Assembly: GCA_944324465.1 (NCBI GenBank)
Contig: CALUWI010000009.1
Location: 1-64,000, forward strand
DNA: 64,000 nt
Direction of reading: 5' to 3'
From: an uncultured Mucispirillum sp.
GTDB lineage: Bacteria > Chrysiogenota > Deferribacteres > Deferribacterales > Mucispirillaceae
Within the stretch, counting starts at the first letter, position 1. Each line of letters begins with the position of its first letter. The translations under genes and the position numbers were made by a program. Under the pieces are notes generated by a model, which worked only from the letters and a program-made list of their open reading frames with translations, did not search any database and was not told where the DNA came from. This document shows, piece by piece, positions 37,728 through 47,199 of the stretch.

Positions 37728-38512
37728 AAGAAGATAACCACAAATAAACCTAATAATAAGCAGTATACAGCAAAGAATTTAAGCTGAGCTTTTCTAATAA
37801 ATGCCATCATTACACCTATTACGATAAAGCCTGAAACAAATGCTGCTATCATGCCGGCACCATAAGGTATAAGCATTTCTACACTTGTTATTGTTACATC
37901 TTTAATCTGTAAAATCATAGCCCCGAGTATTGCAGGCACTGAAAGCAGGAATGAAAATTCTGCCGCCTCATCTCTTTCTATGCCAAGCATACAGCTGACT
38001 GCTATTGTAGTACCGCTTCTTGAAATACCCGGAGTTACTGCAATCCCCTGTGCTATACCTATTATAACACTTTTACCCATTGTAACTCTGCCTCTGCCGT
38101 GAAAATTATCTGATATAATTAAAAGAATAGATGTTACAATTAATGCATAACCTACAAAAACGATTGTTTCAAAATAGGCAAGTGCATATTTTTCAAATGC
38201 AAGTCCGATTATTGCTGTAGGGATTGATGCAATAATAATGCCCCATAAAAACCTTTTATTTTCAAAGTAGTCTTTTTGAAATCTTTTAAAAAATATACCA
38301 AAAAATGCCTTGATAATTAAAAATACACGCCTGCGGAAATAGATTAATACTACAAGTAATGTTGCTACATGAAGCATTACATCAAAAAGCATATCTGGTG
38401 TTTCAAAATTTAATATATGTTTTCCTATTGCTAAATGGCCAGAACTGCTGACAGGCAGAAATTCCGTAAGCCCTTGTAAAATTCCTAATATTACTGCTTT
38501 TATTGTACTCAT
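37724..38512 (-). CDS. uppP: Undecaprenyl-diphosphatase UppP (BacA)
   Basis: A 262-aa integral membrane phosphatase that recycles undecaprenyl pyrophosphate, the lipid carrier for peptidoglycan and LPS sugars. Both catalytic blocks are intact: GLTEFLPVSSSGHL at about 15-28 and TPGISRSGTTIAVS at about 155-170. Seven or eight hydrophobic helices are visible. Activity gives tolerance to bacitracin. It shares 4 nt with ftsK and one base with rnj, so expression is tightly linked. Confidence 0.97.
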   Translation of the reverse strand: MSTIKAVILGILQGLTEFLPVSSSGHLAIGKHILNFETPDMLFDVMLHVATLLVVLIYFRRRVFLIIKAFFGIFFKRFQKDYFENKRFLWGIIIASIPTAIIGLAFEKYALAYFETIVFVGYALIVTSILLIISDNFHGRGRVTMGKSVIIGIAQGIAVTPGISRSGTTIAVSCMLGIERDEAAEFSFLLSVPAILGAMILQIKDVTITSVEMLIPYGAGMIAAFVSGFIVIGVMMAFIRKAQLKFFAVYCLLLGLFVVIFL

Positions 38513-40164
38513 TATGATACTGCTCCATTATGTGTGTTTATTATACTTATATGCGGCCGTTTGCTAAAGCGTTTTTTAAAAAATCTTCTAACTGTCTGTT
38601 CTGCATACTCATTAAAGTCTGCTTTTTGTGTTATGCCGCTTTCTTCTATCTGACTGTATTCTATAATTGACTGTTTTAATATATTTATGTATTCTTTTTC
38701 AATAGAAAATCCAATCAGCTGAATAATTATATTATTTTCGTTAATATTTTCTACATTTTCTGCACTATTTACTACCACAACTGCCCCATTAATTGCAAGT
38801 TTTTTTCTGTTTTTTAGTTCTTCAGGTGTTAAGAATTCCTCTGTGTTTAAATCAACATATCTTTTGCCTGCTGGTATTTCCTGTTTTTCTATAAAACTGC
38901 CGTTTTCAAAAATTATTTTATTACCTGCTAAAAAGAAAATAACATTTTCATCAATCATTCCATGGTCTATGGCAAGTTTTTTATGTTTTACTAAATGCTG
39001 CACTTCTCCATGGATTGGCACTAAATATTTTGGCTTTAATATATTTAATAAAAGAAGTGCATCTTCTTTTGACGCGTGTCCTGAAACATGTATAGGCAAA
39101 TCATCTGCAGTTATAACAGAGCCGCCCTTTTCATATACATTATTCATAATATATATCAGCCTGTGCTCGTTGCCTGGTATTATTCTTGATGAAAATACAA
39201 ATGTATCGCCTTTCCTTACTTTTATATTTGAATAGTCATTCTCTGCTATTTTTGTTATAACACTTGCGCCTTCCCCTTGAGAGCCTGTGGCTATAAAGCA
39301 TATTTTATTATCATCAAGTTTTTCTACCTGTTTTCTTGAGATTAATATATCATCATTAAAGATGAGCTTGCCGTGTTTTCTTGCTGTATCTACATGCTTT
39401 ATAAGTGATGAGCCTTCAAGAGCCACTTTTCTGCCGTATTTTTCTGCCATATTAAATACTGACTGCAGTCTTTCTGTATTTGATGCAAATGTAGTAAAAA
39501 ATATGCGGCCTGAGGCTCTTTTAAATACTTGCTCTATACCATTTACTACCTGATGTTCGCCTTTAGTAAAGCCGTTTTTTATTATGTTTGTAGAATCTGC
39601 CATTAATAAATCTATACCCTCTTTTCCAAACTCTATAAACTCTTTTAATGGAAACGGTGTACATGTTACAGGGGACGCATCTATTTTGTAATCTGATATA
39701 TGCACAGCTTTAAATTCTTCTGCAATTTTAAGCAGAACTGCATAAGTGCCGTGTATTGAGTGGCTTATTGGGTAGGCTGTAATCTCAAAATCGCCCCATT
39801 CAAAGGGCTTAAAATCATCTATATATATTTGATTAACTGATATATCGTGTTCATTAAGTCTTTTATTTAATATATCCCATGAATATCTGCCGCATACTAC
39901 TGCTATATCTTTATACTCTTTTATTAAATACGGCACTGCACCGATATGGTCCTCATGGGCATGAGTTATTATCAGCATTATTTTTTTATGTTTTATGGTT
40001 TCTATATAGGAAAAGTCTGGAATAATAAGGTCAACGCCTATTTCATCGCTTTTAGTAAATTTAACACCGCAATCAACAATTACTGCATATCTATCTGTTT
40101 CATAGATATATATATTCATTCCTATCTCTCCGGCACCGCCAAGGCTGGATATAGATATTTTCAT
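38512..40164 (-). CDS. rnj: Ribonuclease J
   Basis: A 550-aa metallo-beta-lactamase/beta-CASP ribonuclease with endo- and 5'-3' exonuclease activity in mRNA decay. LGGAGEIGMN and DCGVKF are followed by the zinc motif THAHEDHIGAVPYL at about 66-79. ISHSIHGT and ADSTNIIKNGFTKGE follow, then beta-CASP motifs ATGSQGEG, HVSGHASKED and PIHGE. The C-terminal domain ends with the basic FFKKRFSKRP. The first codon overlaps the ispF stop by one base. Confidence 0.95.
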   Translation of the reverse strand: MKISISSLGGAGEIGMNIYIYETDRYAVIVDCGVKFTKSDEIGVDLIIPDFSYIETIKHKKIMLIITHAHEDHIGAVPYLIKEYKDIAVVCGRYSWDILNKRLNEHDISVNQIYIDDFKPFEWGDFEITAYPISHSIHGTYAVLLKIAEEFKAVHISDYKIDASPVTCTPFPLKEFIEFGKEGIDLLMADSTNIIKNGFTKGEHQVVNGIEQVFKRASGRIFFTTFASNTERLQSVFNMAEKYGRKVALEGSSLIKHVDTARKHGKLIFNDDILISRKQVEKLDDNKICFIATGSQGEGASVITKIAENDYSNIKVRKGDTFVFSSRIIPGNEHRLIYIMNNVYEKGGSVITADDLPIHVSGHASKEDALLLLNILKPKYLVPIHGEVQHLVKHKKLAIDHGMIDENVIFFLAGNKIIFENGSFIEKQEIPAGKRYVDLNTEEFLTPEELKNRKKLAINGAVVVVNSAENVENINENNIIIQLIGFSIEKEYINILKQSIIEYSQIEESGITQKADFNEYAEQTVRRFFKKRFSKRPHISIINTHNGAVS

Positions 40165-40652
40165 TAAGCTCCCTTAATTAATATTGATGAGGCAAGGGCT
40201 GCTATTCCTTCCCCTCTGCCTGTAAATCCCATTTTTTCTGTAGTTGTAGCTTTAATAGTTATAGATGTTGTTTTTATACCCATAATCTCTGCCAGAACTC
40301 TCTGCATTTCTGGTATATATGGCATGAGCTTTGGCTCTTGAGCAATTATTTCTGCATCAATATGAGAAATACGCCAGTCGTCATAATATATCATTTCAGA
40401 AACACGCTGCAGAAGTATTTTAGAATCTATATCCTTATATTCATCATCACTGTCTGGAAAAAGCATACCAATATCTTTTCCAAAGGCAGGGCCTGCAAGG
40501 CTGTCTATAATTGCATGAATTAATACATCTGCATCGCTGTGACCTAAAAGTCCTTTACTGTGGGGGATTTCTATACCGCCTAAAAACAGTTTTCTTGTTT
40601 CATCAAACTTATGAGCATCAAAGCCTATTCCACATTTAATATCCATAGCCAT
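40164..40652 (-). CDS. ispF: 2-C-methyl-D-erythritol 2,4-cyclodiphosphate synthase
   Basis: A 162-aa IspF, which closes the cyclodiphosphate ring in the MEP isoprenoid pathway. GIGFDAHKF gives the DxH zinc ligands, GLLGHSDADVLIHAI the third His and substrate loop, and the C-terminus has GFTGRGEGIAALA. Length is normal. The first two in-frame ATGs are 6 nt apart; neither has a strong ribosome binding site. It is stand-alone rather than fused to IspD. Confidence 0.96.
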   Translation of the reverse strand: MAMDIKCGIGFDAHKFDETRKLFLGGIEIPHSKGLLGHSDADVLIHAIIDSLAGPAFGKDIGMLFPDSDDEYKDIDSKILLQRVSEMIYYDDWRISHIDAEIIAQEPKLMPYIPEMQRVLAEIMGIKTTSITIKATTTEKMGFTGRGEGIAALASSILIKGA

Positions 40653-40678
40653 ACCATTACCAATTTATTTTTTTCACT

Positions 40679-41959
40679 CTACTGTGCTGGTTTTAATATG
40701 TATACTGCTTTTGGGGTTTTAAATATTTCTGCTGCTTTTAAAAGTGCATCTTTATTAATATGCTTTAATGTATCTACATATTTTTCATAGTAGTCTGCAC
40801 CAAGCCCCATTGTTTCATAAAATGCCATAACCCATGCAACACTGCCGTTTGACTGTGTTTCCATAAGTGATGAGCCTATAATAGATTTTTTTGCTTTTTC
40901 TATTTCTTCATCTGTTATAGTTTTATCAAGATTTAAGTTTATTTCATCTATTTTATTTATTGCTGATTCTACATTTTTATAGTCAAGCCCCATAGATACG
41001 AAAAATCTTGATGCACAGTATCTTGTAGGGTAGCCTGCACCAACTGCATAAGCATAGCTTGAGTTTTTACGGATTTCAGTAAAATATCTAGAGCTCATAC
41101 CGCCGCCAAGAATATCTGTAAGCACTTTTAATGCTGCATAGTCTTCACTTCTTGCATCAGGTGCTGTGTATCCTACATACACTTTTGCCTGCTGTATTCT
41201 TGAATCTACTACTTCCTGCCTTCTTTCTTCTAAAATAGCCGAGTTACTGCAGTCATATACATAAGGAGAGCCTTTATCAAGCTTTGCAATAGTAGAATTT
41301 AATGATACTGCAAGACCTTCATCAAATTTACCAGCAATAACTGCCACAATATATGATGCTTTTATATTATTTTTATAATAGTTTTTAATATCTTCAAAAG
41401 TTATTTTTTCAACACTTTCTATCCTGCCTTCTACAGGCATTTCATATGGTGAGCCTTTAAATGCAAGAGCCATAAACCCATTTTGAGCTATTAAGTTAGG
41501 GTTATCAAGGGATGTTCTAAGCTCATCTATATGCTGCATTTTTTCTCTTTCAAAAATATCTTCCTTAAATTCTGGAGCTGCCAAAAATGCTGCAAAATCA
41601 TTATAAACTTTTTCTATTTTATCACTTGGCACAGAAAGCCTTATTTCTAATGCAAATGGAGATACTTTGGCACTTACACTGCCGCCGTAAAATTCTACTG
41701 TTTCTAAAACTTTATTACTTTTTACCCATACTCTGCTGAAAAGTGAGCCTATACCATTATTTTCCTGATTTTCAGCAAATAAGCCGCCTTTTATCATTAA
41801 CTGTATTGTAACTGTTTTTGTAAAATCTCTCTGCTTTGTTAAAATTGTGGCACCATTATTTTCTGCCATCTTGCTGCCTCCTGAAAGGAATACCATAACT
41901 GTCATATTTGCAAGCACTAAAAGTACTATAACTATTATTAATATTTTAAGTTTTTTCAT
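40679..41959 (-). CDS. M16-type peptidase-like protein lacking the HxxEH motif
   Basis: A 426-aa pitrilysin-fold protein, anchored or secreted by an N-terminal hydrophobic segment (KILIIVIVLLVLANMTVMVFL). M16 features are IQLMIKGG, NNGIG, the GGGMSSRYFTEIRK block and AYAVGAGYPTR. In active members NxGxAHxxEH follows; here it reads NNGIGSLFSRVWVKS, with neither His nor Glu, so zinc binding is lost. It could be the inactive half of an M16 heterodimer whose active partner is elsewhere, or a periplasmic binding protein. It lies between ispF and purN. Confidence 0.8.
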   Translation of the reverse strand: MKKLKILIIVIVLLVLANMTVMVFLSGGSKMAENNGATILTKQRDFTKTVTIQLMIKGGLFAENQENNGIGSLFSRVWVKSNKVLETVEFYGGSVSAKVSPFALEIRLSVPSDKIEKVYNDFAAFLAAPEFKEDIFEREKMQHIDELRTSLDNPNLIAQNGFMALAFKGSPYEMPVEGRIESVEKITFEDIKNYYKNNIKASYIVAVIAGKFDEGLAVSLNSTIAKLDKGSPYVYDCSNSAILEERRQEVVDSRIQQAKVYVGYTAPDARSEDYAALKVLTDILGGGMSSRYFTEIRKNSSYAYAVGAGYPTRYCASRFFVSMGLDYKNVESAINKIDEINLNLDKTITDEEIEKAKKSIIGSSLMETQSNGSVAWVMAFYETMGLGADYYEKYVDTLKHINKDALLKAAEIFKTPKAVYILKPAQ

Positions 41960-41960
41960 A

Positions 41961-42572
41961 TTATTTATCCAGTACTTCTACCTTTCTGCCAGATACTTTT
42001 AATCTTCCTGCTGCATATAACGCTACTGCTTCGCTGTATGCTGTATGTTCTTGCTCTAATATTCTTTCAGACAATGTATCTTCTGTATCGTTATCATATA
42101 CAGGCACAGTTTTCTGCAAAATTACAGGACCAGTATCCATACCGCCATCTACAAAATGAACTGTGCAGCCGGAAACTTTTACACCATAATCTATTGCCTG
42201 TTTTTGTGCATGAAGACCTGGAAAAGATGGAAGTAATGCAGGGTGAATATTAATAATTCTGTTTTTATATGCATCTACAAGTTCCTGAGTAACAATTCGC
42301 ATATAGCCTGCTAAACATATTAAATCAATATTATACTCTGATAAAGCATTTATGATTTCTTTATCATATTCTGCCCTGTCACTTCTGTTTTTTGATGGTA
42401 TAACAATGGTCTTTATACCAGCCTCAGCTGCATATTCAAGACCTTTTGCATTTGGATTGTTAGAAAATACAACTGCTATCTGGCAGTTCTTTAAAACACC
42501 TTTTTCTATATTTTTAAGCAGGGCAAGAAAGTTACTTCCCCTGCCTGAAATAAATACTGCTATATTAATCAA
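41961..42572 (-). CDS. purN: Phosphoribosylglycinamide formyltransferase
   Basis: A 203-aa PurN that transfers a formyl group from 10-formyl-THF to GAR in purine synthesis. It has AVFISGRGSNFLALL (phosphate loop), CLAGYMRI, INIHPALLPSFPG (catalytic Asn-His) and CTVHFVDGGMDTGPVI (catalytic Asp). All catalytic residues are present. It overlaps purM by 8 nt. Confidence 0.97.
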   Translation of the reverse strand: MINIAVFISGRGSNFLALLKNIEKGVLKNCQIAVVFSNNPNAKGLEYAAEAGIKTIVIPSKNRSDRAEYDKEIINALSEYNIDLICLAGYMRIVTQELVDAYKNRIINIHPALLPSFPGLHAQKQAIDYGVKVSGCTVHFVDGGMDTGPVILQKTVPVYDNDTEDTLSERILEQEHTAYSEAVALYAAGRLKVSGRKVEVLDK

Positions 42573-43629
42573 AATCTATCCCTTTTATTTTAACTGTATT
42601 ATCGCCTTTTACTGCTTTACCAATAACAAAAGCTCTTTCGCCAGTTTCTGCTGCTGCTTTTATTACATTATCTTTATCTTCTGGAGATACTACAAATATA
42701 TAGCCAACTCCCATATTAAATACACGGTAAAGCTCATGTTTATCAATATCTGATACTTCTGCAAATCTTTTTATAACTTTAGGCATTTCTACATCTGTAA
42801 CATCAATCTCTGCAGAAATATCTTTTGGCAGCACCCTAGGAATATTATCATAAAAACCGCCGCCAGTAATATGCACCATACCTTTTACATTAACTTTGCT
42901 TACTACATTCTGCACTGTTTTTGCATATATTTTTGTAGGAATAAGAAGTGCATCTGCCACTGTTACATCATCATAAAAAATGTCTGATGCTTTATATCCC
43001 ATATCATTAAATAACACATTCCTAAGCAGTGAATAGCCGTTGCTGTGAAAACCTGAACTTGAAAGTCCTAATATTATATCGCCATCTTTAATAGATGAAC
43101 CGTCTATTATTTTTTTCCTGTCTACAATACCTACAGCAAAGCCTGCTAAATCAAAATCTTTATTTACATAAAGACCAGGCATCTCAGCAGTTTCGCCCCC
43201 AAGAAGTGCACAACCTGCATCTTTACAACCTGCAGTTACACCTTGCACAACATCTTTCATAGTTTCAGGCACTAACTTGCCAACTGCCACATAATCTAAG
43301 AAAAATAATGGTTTAGCACCAGTTACAAGCAGGTCATTTACACTCATTGCAACTAAATCAATACCTACTGTATCATACTTTTCACTCATTAAAGCTACTT
43401 TTAATTTTGTACCAACACCATCTGCACCAGAAACAAGTACTGGTTCTTCCATATTTTTAAATTCTGCCAGACTGAAAAGTCCTGCAAAACCGCCTATACC
43501 GCCTATTACACCATTTATTTTAGTGCTGTCTACTGATGATTTAATAAGAGAAACAAATCTGTTCCCTTCGTCAATATCAACTCCGCTTTGTCTATAACCT
43601 GTTTTTTGTGTTTCGCCACGCCTACTCAT
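42565..43629 (-). CDS. purM: Phosphoribosylformylglycinamidine cyclo-ligase
   Basis: A 354-aa AIR synthetase of the PurM/ATP-grasp-like fold. Conserved blocks are YRQSGVDIDEGNRFV, VSGADGVGTKLKVA, GIDLVAMSVNDLL, GGETAEMPG, GLSSSGFHSNGYSLLR and HITGGGFYDNIPRVLP, all in order. It lies between purN and the response regulator with 8-nt overlaps on both sides. Confidence 0.97.
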   Translation of the reverse strand: MSRRGETQKTGYRQSGVDIDEGNRFVSLIKSSVDSTKINGVIGGIGGFAGLFSLAEFKNMEEPVLVSGADGVGTKLKVALMSEKYDTVGIDLVAMSVNDLLVTGAKPLFFLDYVAVGKLVPETMKDVVQGVTAGCKDAGCALLGGETAEMPGLYVNKDFDLAGFAVGIVDRKKIIDGSSIKDGDIILGLSSSGFHSNGYSLLRNVLFNDMGYKASDIFYDDVTVADALLIPTKIYAKTVQNVVSKVNVKGMVHITGGGFYDNIPRVLPKDISAEIDVTDVEMPKVIKRFAEVSDIDKHELYRVFNMGVGYIFVVSPEDKDNVIKAAAETGERAFVIGKAVKGDNTVKIKGIDFD

Positions 43630-45976
43630 CGTTTTTTAACCTTTCTATTTCTTCTTTAATATATTTTTCTGCAATTGCTGGAACAATATTTCTAACAATT
43701 TCTTTCATATTAGATGCAATAACTTCTTTTACTGCTTCTTCAAGGAAATGTTTATCTATTGCATTGCCAAGCATTGCTATTATTTCATCTCTGCTTATTG
43801 TAACAGTTATGCCGCCAAATCTGCCAGATGTTTCAGGGCTGTATGTTTCTGCCTGTTTAACTTCTGTCTGCTGAATTTTTGCAGGCTCTTGAACTGCTTC
43901 TTCTTTCTGTACTGGAAGAACTGGTTCTTCTACTGCTGTCTCTTTATCTTCTGCCGCTTCTTCAGTTTGATTTTCAGACATATCAAAAGATGTTTCTTCT
44001 GCCTGTGCTTCTTCAGTTTCTTCTATAACTTCTTCATCTGCAGGCTCAGTAGTTTCTTCTTCTGCTGCCATTTCTTCTACTGGGTTTTCTTCTGCAATAT
44101 CTATTGATTCTGCCATAGTAGACATTTCTTCTAATGACGGCATTTCTGGAAGTTCATCTACTGCAGGAATAACTGTTTCTTCTGCTGTTTCTGCAGCAAT
44201 TTCTTCTTGTATATTTTCCAGCATTTCTTCCTGTACAGGCTCATTATCAGCTATATCAAAACTATCTGCAGTTTCTTCTGCTTTATCTTCAAATAATGCA
44301 GTATCTTCTACAGGTTCAGTTTCTTCTGAAAGTTCTGGAATAATTTCTTCCTGTTTTTCTTCCTGCTCTTGAGTTTCTTCAACAGATATTGCTGTATCTG
44401 CAGCTTCTTCCTGCACTTCATTATTATCTGCTGATATTTCTTCTGCTGCTGTATCTTCTTCACTTTCTACAGTAATATCTTCTGATAAATCTAATTCATT
44501 ATCTTCTGACTGCATATCTACAGAAGTTTCTTCCTGTGCAACAGGTGCATCTGAAAGCCAGTCATCATCATCTACAAGTAATGTTTCCTGCGGCTGTTCT
44601 TCTGCTGGAGCTTCTTCCTGATATGCTGTTTCTTCAGCCAGTACTTCTTCTAAAGGCTCATTTATTTCTTCATCTGCATTATCTGTATTATCTGCACTTT
44701 CTTCCATTATATTTTCTTCTGGAAGTGCTTCCTGCATATCTTCTATATTTGGAAGTTCCATATTTTCATTTTCATTTTCATCTGCCTGCATATCTGCAGT
44801 TTCCTGACTGTCCTGCATTTCATCTGTAGAAACATCATCTACATCTGGAAAATCTGGAAATTCATCAAGTCTTTCATTTTTACTTATGTTATCTACTTCT
44901 TCTAAATTATCCTGCATAACATATTCATCTGAAATATCAGCAGCATCATCAATATCAGGCAATACTGGGTTATGGACTGCTGTTATATGGTCAGGAATTT
45001 CTATTTCTTCAGTATTTACTGGTGCATTTTCTTCTTCCTGAACTTCTGCTGTTAAAGGTATTTCTTCCTGTGGTTCTTCAGTATTTACAGGCTCATTAAA
45101 TTCCGCTTCTTCCACTGGAGTTTCTTCAACTGCAGGCATATCTAAAACTTCTTCATTTTCTACTGCATCAAATGTTTCTTCTGCAGTTTCTTCTACTGCA
45201 GTTTCATCTAATACGGCAGGTTCAGTTTCCTTTTCATCAAAAGAAATATTTACCTGTTCTTCATCATTATTTTCTGCAACTATAATATCTTCTTCAGGGC
45301 TTTCTTCAATAATACTGCTTTCTGCAGTAATATCTGCAGTTTCTTCCTGTGGTTCTTCCTGATTTTGCTGGAGAGCTTCTTCTGCTTCTTTTGGAAGTTT
45401 ATCAAATTCTAATGATGGGGCAGTATCTAAATCTTCGGCATAGCCGTTATCTGTTAAATCATCAGGCTGCACTTCTTCTAAATTTTCTAAATATTCTTTT
45501 TTAGAAAGACCGTCTATAACTTCACCAGTAGTTAAAGATGCTGTTGGAGTAATATAATCATCATTATCTCTTGCAAAATCAGCTTCTGCTATTTTTTCCA
45601 CAATACCTGCAGGCATCATATCTGCATCAGATGATAATTTTTCATTTAATGACTGAGAATCAAAAGGCTTAACAAGATAATCATCAGCACCTGTTTTTTC
45701 TAAATCACTTTCGTCAAATCTATCAAACGCACCAACTAAAAGTATGATAGATGCTGACGGCTGTGCTGCTTTCAGCTCTTTTATATATTCTGATATAATA
45801 ATGTTATCAAGTTTATTATCAAGCAGAATATAGTCATACTGTTCAGACTGCATTTTTAAAGCTGCATCTTCTTTGGAAAAAACTTTAACAATGTCATACC
45901 TGTCTACATCAATAGAAAGGTCAATTACTCGGTGTATTGTAACACTGTCATCAATAAGAAGTACTTTACTTTTCAT
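43622..45976 (-). CDS. Response regulator with a very long acidic linker and a conserved C-terminal helix
   Basis: A 784-aa protein. Residues 1-120 are a complete receiver domain: Asp9-Asp10, phosphoacceptor Asp53 (YILLDN) and YLVKPF. From about 130 to 690 the sequence is Glu/Asp-rich low complexity (strings such as EETAEETFDAVENEE), expected to be disordered. The last 60 residues fold again (VTISRDEIIAMLGNAIDKHFLEEAVKEVI, then IVPAIAEKYIKEEIERL). This tail resembles the C-terminal element of uncharacterised deltaproteobacterial response regulators. No DNA-binding or enzymatic output domain is visible. It is the first gene of the purM-purN run, with an 8-nt overlap. Confidence 0.82.
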   Translation of the reverse strand: MKSKVLLIDDSVTIHRVIDLSIDVDRYDIVKVFSKEDAALKMQSEQYDYILLDNKLDNIIISEYIKELKAAQPSASIILLVGAFDRFDESDLEKTGADDYLVKPFDSQSLNEKLSSDADMMPAGIVEKIAEADFARDNDDYITPTASLTTGEVIDGLSKKEYLENLEEVQPDDLTDNGYAEDLDTAPSLEFDKLPKEAEEALQQNQEEPQEETADITAESSIIEESPEEDIIVAENNDEEQVNISFDEKETEPAVLDETAVEETAEETFDAVENEEVLDMPAVEETPVEEAEFNEPVNTEEPQEEIPLTAEVQEEENAPVNTEEIEIPDHITAVHNPVLPDIDDAADISDEYVMQDNLEEVDNISKNERLDEFPDFPDVDDVSTDEMQDSQETADMQADENENENMELPNIEDMQEALPEENIMEESADNTDNADEEINEPLEEVLAEETAYQEEAPAEEQPQETLLVDDDDWLSDAPVAQEETSVDMQSEDNELDLSEDITVESEEDTAAEEISADNNEVQEEAADTAISVEETQEQEEKQEEIIPELSEETEPVEDTALFEDKAEETADSFDIADNEPVQEEMLENIQEEIAAETAEETVIPAVDELPEMPSLEEMSTMAESIDIAEENPVEEMAAEEETTEPADEEVIEETEEAQAEETSFDMSENQTEEAAEDKETAVEEPVLPVQKEEAVQEPAKIQQTEVKQAETYSPETSGRFGGITVTISRDEIIAMLGNAIDKHFLEEAVKEVIASNMKEIVRNIVPAIAEKYIKEEIERLKNDE

Positions 45977-46176
45977 TATGTGCCCTCGAGAAGTTATATT
46001 ATAAGTTATAGTAACATATCATTATATAAGAAAAAAAGCAAATTTTATTTATTAATACAAGCGAAAAAATACATTTTTTGATAGATTTATTTTATATGTA
46101 AAAAAATTAGTGGTTTGATAAGGATATTTTATTAAAATTCTTCCTTTCACTCAAGATGATACTGTCTATACATTTT

Positions 46177-47199
46177 TTATTTTCTTTTTATATACATAGC
46201 ATCGCCGTAACTGAAAAATCTGTAATTTTTCTGCACTGCTTTACTATATGCCTGCATAATTAAGTCATAACCGCCTAAAGCTGTAACCATTGCTAAAAGA
46301 GTAGATTTTGGCAGATGAAAGTTTGTTATCATATTATCTACTATCTTAAAATTATAAGGCTCCATAATAAATATATTTGAGCTGTTTTCTCCAGCTTTTA
46401 TTATGCCATTATCATTTGCAGCAGTTTCTAATGCTCTTACACTTGTAGAGCCTACTGCGGTGAGCTTTTTCCCTTTAGATTTTAAAAGATTAATTTGTTC
46501 TGCTGCCTCATCTGATATATAATATCTTTCATGGTGCATTTCATGGTCTTCCATATACTCTGTCTTTACTGGTCTGAAAGTGCCAAGACCTACATCAAGT
46601 GTAAGTTCTATTACTTCTACACCTTTATTTTTTAAAGCAGTAAGCAGGCTTTCAGTAAAATGCAGCCCTGCAGTTGGTGCTGCTGATGAGCCAGTATATT
46701 TTGCATAAACTGTCTGATAGTCCAGCTTATCCTGCTGAGTATCTTTTCTATCTATATATGGCGGCAGCGGAACATGACCTTTTTCCTGCATAATCTTTTC
46801 TATATCACTTTCTGCCTGAATAAGCCATAAACCATCATTTAGTTTTTCAAGCAGTGTAAAATACATTCCTTCCGCAATAACTTTATCCCCCGGCTTAAAC
46901 TTACCGCGGACAAGCCCTTTAAAGTGAGTATTATCCATAACATCTGTAACAAATACTTCAGATGCTCCGCCAGTTACTTTCTTTGCATAAAGCCTTGCAT
47001 TTCTTACTTTTGTATTATTTACAACTAAAAAAGATGTATCATCTAAAAGGTTAACTATATCTGAAAAAATATGGTCTTGAATACTTTTACTTACTGTATC
47101 TACCATCATAAGCCTGCACTTATCCCGCTTTTCAGCAGGATAAAGTGCTATTAATTCTTTTGGCAGATTGTAATCAAATTTATCTACTTTTGTTGCCAT
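46177..47199 (-). CDS. queA: S-adenosylmethionine:tRNA ribosyltransferase-isomerase
   Basis: A 340-aa QueA, which transfers the ribosyl moiety of SAM to 7-aminomethyl-7-deazaguanine in tRNA during queuosine synthesis. Family blocks include FDYNLPKELIALYPAEKRDKCRL, FLVVNNTKVRNARLYAKK, GSSAAPTAGLHFT, LDVGLGTFRPV, and NFHLPKSTLLAMVTALGG. The ATG overlaps the thrC stop by one base. No other queuosine gene is in the window. Confidence 0.97.
   Translation of the reverse strand: MATKVDKFDYNLPKELIALYPAEKRDKCRLMMVDTVSKSIQDHIFSDIVNLLDDTSFLVVNNTKVRNARLYAKKVTGGASEVFVTDVMDNTHFKGLVRGKFKPGDKVIAEGMYFTLLEKLNDGLWLIQAESDIEKIMQEKGHVPLPPYIDRKDTQQDKLDYQTVYAKYTGSSAAPTAGLHFTESLLTALKNKGVEVIELTLDVGLGTFRPVKTEYMEDHEMHHERYYISDEAAEQINLLKSKGKKLTAVGSTSVRALETAANDNGIIKAGENSSNIFIMEPYNFKIVDNMITNFHLPKSTLLAMVTALGGYDLIMQAYSKAVQKNYRFFSYGDAMYIKRK

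Noticed and set aside
44000-45400. Repetitive TTCTTCTG-type sequence that could be taken for a tandem repeat or CRISPR array
   Set aside because: It is low-complexity coding DNA for the Glu-rich linker of the response regulator; units are irregular.
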